Assembly (NCBI GenBank): GCA_916610825.1
Contig: OU744446.1
Coordinates: 19,579,959 to 19,643,958, forward strand
From: Haliclystus octoradiatus
Taxonomy: Eukaryota > Cnidaria > Staurozoa > Stauromedusae > Haliclystidae
Direction of reading: 5' to 3'
DNA: 64,000 nucleotides
Below the pieces are notes generated by a model. It searched no databases. It was not told the origin of the DNA and saw only the letters and a list, made by a program, of their open reading frames with translations. Shown piece after piece: positions 43,040-53,730 of the stretch. How positions within the stretch are numbered: the stretch's first letter is position 1; every line of letters begins with the position of its first letter. A program made the position numbers and the translations under genes.

Positions 43040-46000
43040 GTATGTATGTATGTATGTATGTATGTATGTATGTATGTATGTATGTATGTATGTATGTATG
43101 TATGTATGTATGTATGTATGTATGTATGTATTTTGTAGCACAATGGCTAACAGCCAAATGGAGGATATTTCTTAGATCCCAGAAGACTAAAAAAAATTCA
43201 GTACAAAATTCAGAAAATATTTTAAGATTCCGGAAGACTGAATCTTTCTTCGGACACCGATTTGATGGTATAATTGTTGTTTCCAAACATCAGTGTTCAT
43301 GAATTTTGCCCATGATCAAATGAGGAAAATATTGATGTTTGTCTGAGATCCAGTTAGATTCGATGATTTCTCAAAGATGCGAAATTGACTTTTTAGCTGA
43401 GATTTCTCAAAGATGTGGCAATGAGACGATTTGCTGCGAAAATTTATTTAGCTGCGGTGAAGTGACTTTTTAGCTGCAGAGCTATTTGATATTATAATCT
43501 ATACATATCGACGGAGTTGATTGTGGTTTATGATTTTCTATTTATAGATATCATGGGGGTCATACGAATTTGAAAGGCGCTCTTGTTCTCTTACATAAAC
43601 ATTTTAGAAATAATTCCTACTCGAACAGAAAGAAAATCGTTTTCGTCTTTACAGATGGCAAGGCATCAAGAGGATCTTCTCCTCATACTATACTGAAGTA
43701 TTACCACGGAACTGGCATAGAGTCGCATATCTTCGGTGTTGGCAAAGAGTTGAGGTACAGAGGACTCAACCGTTTAGTATCTCGTCTGCATTCAGCAAAA
43801 TGGCACCGTGTCCCTCCGATTGAAGAACAAAAACGTTTTCTGCAATATTTAACTGACAGCAAAAGTAAGTGACTAATTTACTCGCATAATTGGAAAATGA
43901 ACAAATAATACGAATTCAATGCTAAAAGGATGCTATAGGCAGATGTCTGTCAGTCTATCGATTTTTTATGATCATATAAGATCGATGCTAATGGAATGAA
44001 CCGGTTAAAAACTAAAATGTTAATATGTCTATTCAAGAATTTGAATTATGTAATTCAAAATGGATCTCTAATTTGCTGGCTTATATTCCATTCGATAATA
44101 ATGTGCCAATCATCACGGTTTCTAAGGGTGATACATCCCATTCACCCCCTTCGAATTAGGGAAGGCCTTAGTAGTAATTACCAAGGCATTATTACTGATC
44201 ATTTACTGCAATTTATCTCTTCTATAGAATCCTATACCTCTTGTCGAGGTGAGGGGTACGTCCGAGATGAATGTGACCGTCTTTGTAAATGCGTCGATGG
44301 TCAGAAGACAGATTGCTACAGAGTTAGAAAAGAATTCAATGAGATGTCATACAATGAAAGAGTTCGATTTGTAAAAGCATTCAAGACGCTTGCTAACACA
44401 GAAAAATTCCGAAAGCGTTACGAAGAGATCACTAAAATCCACGTCACTTACTTCTGCAAGGGCGTTCATTATGGCGATCAATTCTTGCCATGGCATAGAT
44501 GGTATATCTGGAAGTATGAAAACTTACTGCGTGAAGTTGATTGCCGGATAACAGTACCATATTGGGATTGGAGTTACTGGTCGAAGAATGTCTGGTCATC
44601 AAAATACATATGGAAAACAGGTCCAGATGGTCTAGGAGGGAATGGAACGACCGAAAATTTCCTTTGCGTCGAAACAGGTACATATTCACCAGGGTATATA
44701 TAGATTTTCATTATAGAGAATCTGCCTACATATATACACTTATCTTTCAAGGTATTCTCATTGTTCATGCTATCAATTTATTTAAACACAGGACCGTTTT
44801 CTGTTGATAAATTCGAAATGCCGAGTTACTACAACACTACACGTGTATATAACAGAATGCTCCACTGTGGACAAAGGTATAACATTCTAGCGGGATATAA
44901 AGGCAAACCAACTAGCTGCCTCAAGCGGTTTTTCAATGGGAGACCACCAAATAGTGTTAATGTTCGAAGACTTCTTCATCTAAAGCCAGAGAACTTCACT
45001 GGGTTTGCAACGCATATCATAGTAAATTACCACAATCTGATGCATTCGAATGTAGGTAAGATATACCCCAAATCGTTCATAATTATATGACATATCAATA
45101 TCATGGAATTTATATCGTGGGTTTCAAACACATAACCATTATACTGTAACTTTTATTTAACCAAATAGGCGGTGACATGTGTACGCCATATGCCAGTTCA
45201 GATCCTGTTTTTTTCATGCATCATAATTTTCTTGATAAGATTTGGTACCTTTGGGGAAGTATCAGTGCAAAGCATTTACAAGCATCAAGGACTAAGAATT
45301 TCAAATTATTAAATAGCAATTACCATGCTAATGATTTTCTTAATGGACATCATTTGCCGAAGAAAGTTCGCATGGCATTCTCGTCATTTGGTCAGCATAA
45401 AAGAGGGCAAAGCTTGGAAGGTGATTATATTATGCTATATTATATTTTCAAGATTCTGTCATCAATCTGACTGGTTTAGAGCTATACACGAATCCAAATC
45501 AACGCAACAGCATAACCATATTGACAAAATGGTGATTCAAATACATAAATGCAATTGATGTTAAGCACTGGCAACTTCGATGTTGATGTTGTGAAAATGC
45601 TGGCTTCATTTCGCCACGTCACATTGAGAATACCGAACATTGAGCACTCTCACATACATGTGTTTACCTCATATTATATTATGTAGAAGTTTTAAAACTA
45701 AACAAACTTCAAGTCAAATTTCCTTCAAGATTATACTTTCAAATAAATTATGGAATAGGAGAATATATATATACGCTTGATCCAAAATCTAATCATTTAA
45801 ATTCAATAATTTAGTCACGACGATGATATCAGAAGTTTTATCCTTTTGAATTTTATTTATTTTCGTGTAGATTTGGATACGGTAGACAATGGCATAGCTG
45901 AACACTTGCTGGTCAAGAATTCTTCAGGTAATTGTTACGTGAAAAACCTCGCATCAGAAAAACAGAAAGCAGCTATTGATGAATTTGTTAGTAATAAAGA

Positions 46001-46061
46001 TTTCAAATATAATCCATTACTATTAGATCATCTTGATGAATATAATTTACCAGACTCATAA
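35088..46061 (+). CDS. Secreted von Willebrand A-tyrosinase fusion protein (591 residues, 7 exons)
   Basis: Exons 35088-35151, 40976-41213, 43548-43864, 44228-44677, 44792-45055, 45169-45420 and 45871-46061 have GT-AG borders and agree in phase throughout. Residues 1-22 (MFALILPWFVLCLTC...) are a signal peptide. The vWA domain (about 30-205) has the full MIDAS set: DRSGS at 36-40, Thr107 in GGHTN, Asp137 in FTDG. A Cys-rich stretch follows (Cys212, 222, 226, 228, 236). The tyrosinase domain (about 238-530) has CuA His278, His287 and His296 (FLPWHR) and CuB His437, His441 (YHNLMH) and His462/463 in DPVFFMHHNFLD. Known: tyrosinases oxidise phenols to quinones for pigment, cuticle or shell hardening and clotting; vWA domains bind matrix proteins via a metal. 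Inference: the vWA part tethers the oxidase to extracellular matrix. No membrane anchor is seen. Intron 1 is 5.8 kb and full of retroelement remains. Confidence 0.88.
35285..35520. repeat. Repeat of the CGCCAACAT family
   Basis: Contains tttttcgccaagtgtt, gctaacattgatgaa, acgccaacatcgatga and tattttgagggtgg, in common with the more complex copy at 55590-55990. It lies just inside intron 1 of the vWA-tyrosinase gene. Family unknown. Confidence 0.4.
36130..38700 (+). mobile_element. Decayed retroelement tract, Penelope-like in part, strongly strand-biased
   Basis: Near 38475-38600 the plus strand reads VVNLSTIPLPEETL, then SFCPRPPK and KYSLENAFQQI after a frame change. This matches the NLSxxxLtxxExxLLxxGLxFxPxP segment at the N-terminus of Penelope-like reverse transcriptases. 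Around 36150-36380 a frame reads LFKLNKKLLQQIL and NRRRQKRLNKN, also of retroelement character but unassigned. Much of 36490-37330 and 37860-38850 is rich in A and C and poor in G on this strand, with a C run at 36763. Stops and frame changes are frequent, so it is old. A LINE 3' end sits inside (37330-37850). Confidence 0.45.
37330..37850 (+). mobile_element. LINE 3' fragment
   Basis: The frame 37389-37685 reads ELRRTKSDLIMMFKTINNLV, then YSMRGNSLKLQL, NISKYQFINRVIPWWKSLPE and SVVTSKTIEFLQ, the usual C-terminal tail of jockey/CR1-group LINE reverse transcriptases. A short duplication repeats EELCN. The end near 37850 has aaataaacaacaacaatg. It is cut off at the 5' side. Confidence 0.75.
38860..40290 (+). 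mobile_element. LINE, reverse transcriptase C-terminal half with 3' tail
   Basis: Motifs in order: LSCGVPQGSILGPLLF, NDLPNATKFHTNLFADDATL (catalytic FADD), LHPDKTKFMTFN, KFLGFEFSSTINWKEHI, VIKPHLEYGLAIWGNSLHL, LHKRCIRIICNTKYNAHTEP. The reading frame changes several times, so it is inactive. The 3' region ends gattgaaatatatattcatt with an ATTC tail. It is in intron 1 of the vWA-tyrosinase gene; the clade is not resolved. Confidence 0.85.
41470..42140 (-). mobile_element. LINE 3' fragment, minus strand
   Basis: On the minus strand: NSIRDLGVTVTSS, then RPILESDSPVWKPYLLKDIK and TIENVQRHYTKRI, then FKILNNFVDFP and LNYNLRSHS. This is the C-terminal part of a jockey/Rex-group LINE reverse transcriptase, with frame changes. 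The 3' end is an AT-rich caaatcaaaatc tail at about 41470-41500. It is inserted in intron 2 of the vWA-tyrosinase gene, opposite to the gene. Confidence 0.8.
42500..42765. repeat. Weak inverted repeat in intron 2
   Basis: The pair gggggtatttctaatgtggc-ccgac and gtcgggcaatattgacaaat-acccct is inverted, and aagtatacgcagttacg has a distant partner near 42740. The string gggcaatattgacaaacacc also occurs at about 8787. It is a possible old MITE. Confidence 0.35.
42981..43131. repeat. TATG tetranucleotide microsatellite
   Basis: About 37 nearly perfect TATG/GTAT units, with one substitution near 43039. Open frames through it (MYVC... and YIHT...) are repeat artefacts. It lies in intron 2 of the vWA-tyrosinase gene. 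Confidence 0.95.
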
Positions 46062-47085
46062 TAATTACAGAAAATGATGGAGATATAATTTTATGATTCT
46101 CAATTAACATACATTTATTGTATAAAGAAGTGTGTTGTCTTTTCTCTTTCAATAGTGTTTAATGACATACATACATGCATATCTATTTATATGATGATAA
46201 ACCAACGCATAAACTCAGACATTCATACCCATATTCATAATTTCATAGGAATCTTTTTAATTTTCTCGCAATAATAGAAGACAAAAAATAACTTTAAGGT
46301 TCCTTTTGCAAAATCAAACTTTTATCAAGTCTGCCAAATTACAGATTCCCAGCAATAGGGAATAACTCTCTTCAAATTATGCAAATCATTTTCGACCAAC
46401 CGAACTTCAAGAATTATCTGGAAGTCGCTCTCATTGGAGTCATACTGTTGTAATAATTAAACGTTTTTGTGTGCTTCTGATTGTCTATATGATTGTCTTC
46501 ATTAAGTTACTTTTATCTTCAATCTTTTATTTTCTCCTTACTTTTTTCCCGCTTAAAGTGTATATTGCCTTATTTACGCAACGGACTTGATAGAACTGTT
46601 TTTACTGTCCGTCATGTCACTGTTGCGTTTTTACATAGCGCGACTCTTTCCCCGTCAAACCTGACGTTGAACATGATATTACAGTAGAATGTAATGTACA
46701 ATACAATTATATATCAAGTTGAAAAATTATGATTATGGCAATACTACTACACGATAATGAGTGATAATACATTATATGCTCTTTCTAATAGTTTGATCAT
46801 CAATTCATTTTCAATAGTGTCAATATTCATATGATGAATTTTTCACTGAATATGGATGTTTCTAGTGTGACCATCACGACTGTTTATAAGTAAATCGGTC
46901 AGGTTCTTATCTTTTGAGAAAACGATAGAAGGTTCAACATTAAACAACTCTATATAAGATTAGAGACGGGGTTCAAGGAACCCCTTCAAAATTGGTTCAT
47001 AATCTGCTTAGACTTCCTATCATATGGTACTGTGAGTACTACCTGGTTATGATTCCAGAGGGGCGTACTGTTGTTTGCCCTGATT
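46062..47085. other. Region without recognised gene
   Basis: This is the 3' flank of the vWA-tyrosinase gene. No clear AATAAA signal is seen close to the stop codon, and no repeat with defined ends or domain-bearing frame was found. Confidence 0.4.
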
Positions 47086-48266
47086 GGAATGTTGTCTTCA
47101 TTATACTATAGGTACGAGAATGTGGGTACCCTTTTCCGCAGAACAGAAGATATAATGCATGCATAATCTCAATAACAGAATGTCTGGATAACTGTTCAAG
47201 CGCAGAAATCTCAACGTTTGACCTTTAACTATGCCCCATCTTGTCGAATGTGCATGATTTGATCTAGAAGGTATAAGATATTGTGTGTATCTGTAGGATG
47301 ACATGAATTTCTGTCAGTAATTCACCATTTTGTAGGTAAACATTCAGATCTAGAAAGGCGATATTTGTGTCAGTGAGAACTATAGTCGTCGTAAACTAAG
47401 AACTATCGTTGATTTTAAACTATCGAGGATGTATATTATTGAGTTGCTCAACAAAAACATTAAGAGATGTTCATCCCCTTGCCAGATCATAAAGATATCA
47501 TTCAAAAAACGATACCACAAGAGTGGTAGTTTCAGTTGGCTCATCAGAAGTTTTCTTCGACTACAGCCATGTAGATGTCGGCATAGTTGGGAGCAAATTT
47601 CGTACCCAACTACCCATGGCGGCACCAGATATTTGCAAATAGAATTCAGAGGCTAATTCAAAGCAATTGGTTGATAGTATCATATGTATACTGTCTCATA
47701 ATGCCGGGAGTGTAGGTCCCATATAATGCTGATGATGATGTGATACAAATGTGCGTACTGCCTCAATGCTGATGTGTTCACCGATGCTTGTGTACAGAGC
47801 TGTCACATTCAAGACTAACAAGTAGACTGTTACAAGGTATAGACATCCCACTTACCTTCTGTTTGAAGTCAATACTATCACGAATGTGTGATTTAATTAA
47901 CGGCCGGAGTGGGTTGAGTGCACAATCCACATACATTGAGAGTCTCTCTGTGTGAGGGTTGCAACTGGATACGATATAGGGCGTCCAGGAATGCCGACTT
48001 TGTGGATTTTAGGTAGAATATAGAACAAACCCGGTCTTGAAATAGCTAGGCATGGTTCAATGTCTCCCTTTGTATTGCTGTCTATTTGATCATTGCGTTC
48101 GAGTCTTGTGAGGAATCGTGAAATTGAATGGCACATTCGCTCTGTTGGGTCAGTTGTTCCCTAGTAGCATCGTTGAGATGTAGCATGATCTTGTCATAGA
48201 ATTGATCATGGTTCATTATGACCATTGCCCCGCCCTTGTGGGCAGGTTTGAATATGAGGTTGTGCT

Positions 48267-48445
48267 TGTTACGTACAGCTTAACTGTATGTAACCTGAGT
48301 AAGTGTAGCCTGATATGAGCGTGACTGCTATTATCGAATATGTATGTAACCTATGTTTTAGTTTATTCCCCTCGTGGCAACTGTAGGAACATGTTGTATT
48401 GAAGTCTTAATTATATACTATCAATCTATCAGTTTGATTGTGACA
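48267..48445 (+). repeat. 5' LTR of the young Ty3/Gypsy element
   Basis: 179 bp, starting TGTTACGTACAGC and ending TTGATTGTGACA. Nearly identical to the copy at 50569-50747. Confidence 0.93.
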
Positions 48446-48540
48446 TGGTGTCAGATGTTAAATTTATTATATTACTACAAGTTATTTTATATTTTCCATT
48501 ATACTTTAATTACTAACTGTTAAAATCAGCGTTAGCCAAA

Positions 48541-50415
48541 ATGGCACAATATCAACAGCCAGCGAAATTTTCATTTAAACCGGCCGATTGGGAAGATTGG
48601 TTAGATGATTTTAACCGGTTCAGAAGAATTTCGTTTCTTGATAAACAAGTTGGTGAAAATCAACGAGATGCTTTAATTTACTGCATGGGTGGCAGAGAAG
48701 CTTCAAAGATTTTTAAAACGTTATCGTTGGATGCTAAAATAAAGCCAGATGACGCAGACGAATATTATAAAGAAATCAGTGAGAAATTTACAGGATATTT
48801 CATCCCTAAACGAAACATAATACATGAACGGGCGATTTTTAACGAAAGGAGACAAAACCAAGGGGAATCCGTTGAAGAATATATTCGGTCATTACAAGAA
48901 TTAGTTATTCATTGTTCGTATATCGACGCAGATGACCACGTGCGTGATCGTCTTGTTCTTGGTCTGAAAGACAAACAAATCAAGCAAAAATTACAGCTTA
49001 CCAGTGGATTAACTTTGGCCAAAGCTATTGATATCTCAAGACAAACAGAGATGATTAAAATGCAAATTAAACAACAATCGCGAATGAATGAAGATGATGA
49101 TAGCGTGTCGAGCGTGAATGAAGAGTTAAGTGTTCAAGAGTTGCGGTCAAACAAAGGTCGATATCAGAGGAATTGGTCGTCAACAGCAACACGAACAACG
49201 CGTCAAAATCAAGATTGCAGCCAATGTGGATATCAACACGAGCAAGATCGATGTCCTGCAAAAGGAAAGAGTTGCAACAAATGTAAACGACCAGGACATT
49301 TTGCGAAAATGTGTCGTTCAAAGAATATCAGGGAAATAGTAGAAGTTGAGACAGACGAGGATAGCAATGATGAATTTTATTTGGATTCCATTACATACAA
49401 CAAAGCCAATGCGGAACCATGGAATATAAACATGAAGATAAATATGAAAGATATAGAATTTAAATTGGATACTGGTGCAGACGTTACAGTTATTACAGAG
49501 AGCACTTGGAAAAGTTTATATCCGAAACCTGAACTTGCAGCCGTAACTAAACACCTGTCATCGCCTGGCGGGGCAGTTCGTTGTGTTGGTAAGTTTACAA
49601 CTAAGTTATGTCACGGTTCAACGTTTGAGAACTGTGAGATATATGTAATCCGTGGAACGAAAAACAATTTGTTAGGACGAAATGAACTCATTACATTTAA
49701 TCTAATTAAACGCATTGACAATATTGAAAATAATATATTTGCATCTTTTGGTAAAATGATTACAACACCAGTAAAAATCACCCTTAAGGATGGTGCTACT
49801 CCTTCTTGCGTGACAGCTCCACGTAGAGTACCGTTTCCTATTTTGCCTGAAGTTAAGAAAAAAGAACGTTGGAAAGAAAAACAACATAGAAATACAACAC
49901 ATAGTACAACAGGTGTTGCACCAGCTGTAGCGCTGATGGGACGAAATCTTCAGACGAAATTGCCAGTTCTACCATCAACTCTCATACCAAAATCACCAGT
50001 GGATAGACAGATGAGGAAAAATGATATTCAACAAAAAGAAAGGTACAAGAAAAATTATGACTCTCGAAATGGAGCACGAGATTTACCGGTATTAAAAGTA
50101 AATGATTACGTACGTACTCGTATTGGGAAGGATAACAAATGGAGTGAAAAAGGGAAAATTATTGCTGCTAAGAAGTCAAGAAGATCATACTTAATTAAAT
50201 TCAATGGAGCAATATACCGGAGGAATCGGCAACATCTAAAGTTAGTACCAAGTATTACTACTGATGAAGAAGATCATGATCTAGAAGTAGCCGATGATAC
50301 TAACGATAATGATGTATTGCAAAATAATGGGAGAAATGGTGATACAAATGGTGATACAGCTACAAGAAAGAGTGGTAGAGTGGTTAGACCACCAAATAGA
50401 TTTATTCCAGATTGA
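48541..50415 (+). CDS. Gag-protease-type ORF of the Ty3/Gypsy element (624 codons)
   Basis: Within this element the frame starts MAQYQQPAKFSFKPADWEDW, the usual start of Gypsy gag. It has a zinc-knuckle region (CSQCGYQHEQDRC and CNKCKRPGHFAKMC, about residues 227-258), an aspartic protease motif LDTGADVTVI (about 316), and a basic C-terminal part of integrase-end type, then an acidic tail. It could still give capsid-like protein but no replication enzymes. It is treated as a fossil element gene, not a host gene. Confidence 0.85.
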   Translation: MAQYQQPAKFSFKPADWEDWLDDFNRFRRISFLDKQVGENQRDALIYCMGGREASKIFKTLSLDAKIKPDDADEYYKEISEKFTGYFIPKRNIIHERAIFNERRQNQGESVEEYIRSLQELVIHCSYIDADDHVRDRLVLGLKDKQIKQKLQLTSGLTLAKAIDISRQTEMIKMQIKQQSRMNEDDDSVSSVNEELSVQELRSNKGRYQRNWSSTATRTTRQNQDCSQCGYQHEQDRCPAKGKSCNKCKRPGHFAKMCRSKNIREIVEVETDEDSNDEFYLDSITYNKANAEPWNINMKINMKDIEFKLDTGADVTVITESTWKSLYPKPELAAVTKHLSSPGGAVRCVGKFTTKLCHGSTFENCEIYVIRGTKNNLLGRNELITFNLIKRIDNIENNIFASFGKMITTPVKITLKDGATPSCVTAPRRVPFPILPEVKKKERWKEKQHRNTTHSTTGVAPAVALMGRNLQTKLPVLPSTLIPKSPVDRQMRKNDIQQKERYKKNYDSRNGARDLPVLKVNDYVRTRIGKDNKWSEKGKIIAAKKSRRSYLIKFNGAIYRRNRQHLKLVPSITTDEEDHDLEVADDTNDNDVLQNNGRNGDTNGDTATRKSGRVVRPPNRFIPD

Positions 50416-50568
50416 TTAGAAAATAAATAATGTTAATTCTTAACAATCAAACAATGATCTCACAGTTTTATCATAATCATAAATAATTACCAAGGACTTT
50501 AATAAGGAACTTTAATAATCAATAAATAGAATCTTACAGTTATTAATTATGTTTTAAGGGAAGGGAGA

Positions 50569-50747
50569 TGTTACGTACAGCTTAACTGTATGTAGCCTGA
50601 GTAAGTGTAACCTGATATGAGCGTGACTGCTATTATCGAATATGTATGTAACCTATGTTTTAGTTTATTCCCCTCGTGGCAACTGTAGGAACATGTTGTA
50701 TTGAAGTCTTAATTATATACTATCAATCTATCAGTTTGATTGTGACA
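50569..50747 (+). repeat. 3' LTR of the young Ty3/Gypsy element
   Basis: 179 bp, about two differences from the 5' LTR. Followed directly by the GTGCT target duplication. Confidence 0.93.
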
Positions 50748-50849
50748 GTGCTCATCTGATTATTAAATGCGATGTTTGGAGATCTATTTGCTGCTTCCTA
50801 AATTCAAAAACTATACATCTATGTCTATAGTTGCCTTGTCGACATGGAT

Positions 50850-52480
50850 TCTGGCGTGTTTCGTGTCTTATTTATGTTGATTTTGAAGATGTCTTATCCC
50901 TTACGAAGAAAAAGTATGTTTGCACGCAGTATGTTTGCAAAGGATAAGCCAGAGACCCAAACAATTATCGCGGATTGCTCCACTATGCTGTCCTTTAAAA
51001 GTTTTGACAACTCTCGTAAACAGTCGCCTAAAGTGCAACAATTTTTATTTCAAACTTTCAAGTCAATATGGTTCTCAAGAAGGTAAAAACACTTTATTGC
51101 CATTATCCATTCTCATTCATGACAGTTATGATTAATAAACAATTTCCACCACTTGTTTTGTATGGACAGTACTTATAACAGTCCACAAAATCACTGCTTA
51201 TGCAAGGAATGCTGATTATCTGCATCGTATTTGTACCATATCATAGGTTTACCAAGAATACCATCATAATAACCAAGACAACCACCCCTGTGAAAAACGC
51301 TGCTAGCTTACCTGGTCTGTGGAATAGGACAAATTCTAAAATTCCATGCAGTTGATGCATCCATATAGTGGTAAGATACAAACTGGGTATGACAGACCAG
51401 AACATTTATTAGAGCACGCACGACTTGGGAGAGCGGTCAACTTTCTGAAATAGGTTGCCAAAAAGAGGGGTGTCACCTTCAGGAAAATGCTCCACTTTAG
51501 TCGACCATTTAATTACATTATGTACTGAAAGAATCAAATCACAACATCAACAAATAGAAAGGAGTAAACGCAGAAGAAATAACAACGGAGAATTGTTTAT
51601 CGTGAATTTATTATTTTCTAAAATTGTCTTTTATAGATAATTAACTACGCAGGAAGATGTATTGGATTTGGTATATTCTAAGAATAAAGTGCAGTTCGGT
51701 GGAATAGAACAGGCTTTTCACGGACAGAAAGTACGTGGGGCAGTCCTTGAACCTAAAAAGAACAAATAATAACATGCAGTAATGATAAATGATACCTTTA
51801 TAACTGAAACAGCAAAATCGAAAATAAGTTAGAATAAGAACGGAAAAACTATAAGCAAAATAAAATACCATTCAATTTATTTTAAAAGTGAAGATGTGAC
51901 AAGATGGCATGCTATCCAATGGTTTGTTCCATAGCGCCGCGGAAAACTGTCTTCATACACTATGAATATTTTACTGGTTCAATTTTCTCTATACACTTTT
52001 TGACTCATGGTTACGAAGTATCCTTGAGTCTATGCTAGCCCTCATTCCATTACGGTCTCAATTCCGCGCTGCGCTTCAGTGAGGGCCTAATACAACTTAA
52101 GGTCAAAAATTGTGCTATGAACCAAAAATATGGTGTGCCCAATCACAGCGCACCTTGGTATCACGTGAAGTTTTGTCGGGCGCTGGTTGGTGAATAAAAC
52201 ACTAAAAATGTAAACAAACTTGCTTGAATCATTTTCAAAGTTTATATTTCGATCCTTTATTCTGTCATATTGTCAATTTTAAATTATATATTGCCGGAGA
52301 AATTGAAATTTGAATAAGACTAATGTTATATTTTGGAGAATTGACTTTATTTCAAGTATATCGCTGATTTTGATCATTGACAACAAATTTCATACCGACA
52401 GAAGTACTTACAATTTTCCAACGGCGGCTATCGCTCAGTCAAAACGGGGTCAAAACATGATGTTTTCTCCCATGTTTTCT
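50850..52480. other. Region without recognised gene
   Basis: Short open frames only, none with a recognisable domain. The first part may be further decayed Penelope flank. No strong repeats were noticed. Confidence 0.35.
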
Positions 52481-52487
52481 CCTAGTC

Positions 52488-52540
52488 AAACGCCGTTAGC
52501 CTGTGTGCATTACGTCAGAACTCCATTTCATACAGGCTAA
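52488..52540 (-). repeat. Repeat end shared with 28500-28550
   Basis: tagtcaaacgccgttagcct followed by gtgtgcattacgtcagaact is the exact complement of the segment at 28500-28550 over about 48 bases. It is the terminus of an unrecognised dispersed element. Confidence 0.6.
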
Positions 52541-52831
52541 CATCAATGAGGGTAAAAAGCGGTAAACGGAAAATTCAACTCGCGTCAGCTCTATTTAGTA
52601 TCCAGTCTACTTTTTCAATAGTACGAGCGCGGTTACGTTTCCACGTAATGTTGCTTTTGCGTCTATCGTCAACTTAATCGCATTCAGTAATGGCGTTTGT
52701 CTCGTAGTTTAGTAACTGCAAGCGTGCTGCAACATATAAGCTTTCACGATTGCCTTGACTTCATTGCTCATCAAAATTATAAGGGGAATATGTAGGATAA
52801 CGTATTTTGCGAGGCAAGCGCAATAATGTAT

Positions 52832-53127
52832 GCATCCAGAGCGATGAAGTTAGCTGTTATTTTGATATGTTTTTATGAAGCTGATACAAGTTGAATTGAG
52901 GCTGACACGAGTTGATAGTATAGAAATATAAAAAAGAACAGAAGTAGTTTGTTGTTTATGCTTACGATATACCAAGAAAACCCATCAAAGTCCTACAGCA
53001 TCATTTTATATCAGTTTGGATCATTTATGCCCTATAAGAAAGCATCCAGAGCGATGAAATTGGCTGTTATTTTGATATGTTTTTATGAAGCTGATAAAAG
53101 TTGAATTAAGGCTGACACGAGTTGAGT
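52832..53127 (+). repeat. 85 bp direct duplication
   Basis: 52832-52918 and 53042-53127 share gcatccagagcgatgaa, ctgttattttgatatgtttt and ggctgacacgagttga with few differences, 210 bases apart. It could be a tandem 210 bp unit with a diverged spacer. Confidence 0.75.
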
Positions 53128-53433
53128 CATTTTGAATAAACATGCCGAAGAATTGCAGAACAAAAATCCCCCAAGAAATTCGCGAAAAGTTTAGATGATG
53201 TTCCTTTACTGTTCAGTAATAATAATAACCGTAATAATATCTTCACATATAACGTAAATTATGAAAAAATTGAATTGTTTCTTCCATTCTCAATCAAAGT
53301 CTTGACTTTTAAATCAAACGTCCCACGCATAGAAATCTAAGTTTTTTGGCGGGAAATATGATTCAAATCACACGTGTCGTCAGATCAAAGAGATCAATCC
53401 TTTAATTGTTCGTTTTAACATGGATAACGGATT

Positions 53434-53730
53434 TTGATTAATAATTTGAAATGGATCAATCAAGTAATAGCATCAGTTGAAAAATTGGAAGAAGATGAAG
53501 TCAGTACTCTGGAATTGGAACGTAATCCCATCATAATAGAATCTGGTCAAATAGAACAAACCAGTATTAAACCTCAAGCATGGGAATCTCTGTCTTCAAG
53601 ACAAGATACCAAGTCAAGCGGGACAGCGATAGACCTAGATGCAGCTGAAAACTTTATCAGGCATTTCAGCTTGGCAACAACAACAACTTTTGTAGTGTGG
53701 AATACTGCTAGAAGGGTTTTGGAAAAACAG
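53434..53730 (+). CDS. Possible exon of unknown gene
   Basis: Open frame from ATG 53434 to a good donor (GAAAAACAG/gtatga) at 53730, with acidic residues and EKLEEDEVSTLELERNPII, later AENFIRHFSLATTTTF. An acceptor tctaaacag at about 54192 would continue it in phase as EMSRTLHKIYSNNILVM to a weak donor near 54242. No domain is recognised. It may be the start of a host gene interrupted by the assembly gap, or a mobile-element protein; codon use is not decisive. Confidence 0.25.

Larger units (their letters stand above)
48267..50747 (+). mobile_element. Young Ty3/Gypsy LTR element, non-autonomous
   Basis: Two 179 bp LTRs (48267-48445 and 50569-50747), both TGTTACG...TGTGACA, differ at only about two sites. 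They are flanked by a 5 bp target duplication GTGCT (48262-48266 and 50748-50752). TGGTGTCAGA follows the first LTR (primer site) and a purine run aagggaaggg precedes the second. Parts seen are gag, protease and an integrase end; polymerase parts were not found. It looks incomplete, with about one major break, and recent. The lineage looks Mag-like, by gag style. Confidence 0.93.
47090..50840 (-). mobile_element. Penelope-like retroelement remnant split by a Ty3/Gypsy insertion
   Basis: On the minus strand: NLIFKPAHKGGAMVIMNHDQ near 48250, GLFYILPKIHKVGIPGRPIS near 48000, then LPLLWYRFLNDIFMIWQGDE near 47500, and TQYLIPSRSNHAHS near 47270. The pair LPKIHKxGxPGRPI and RxxDDIFMIWxxGE is diagnostic of Penelope-like reverse transcriptases. 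Several frame changes are present. The sequence resumes beyond 50752, so the Gypsy element landed inside it. Outer ends are uncertain. Confidence 0.8.

Noticed and set aside
42928-43302. Overlapping open frames coding MYVC or YIHT repeats
   Set aside because: They are the translation of the TATG microsatellite in six frames.
44444-44807. Other-frame open frames over the tyrosinase exon
   Set aside because: They are shadows of the tyrosinase coding frame, which has all copper-site histidines.
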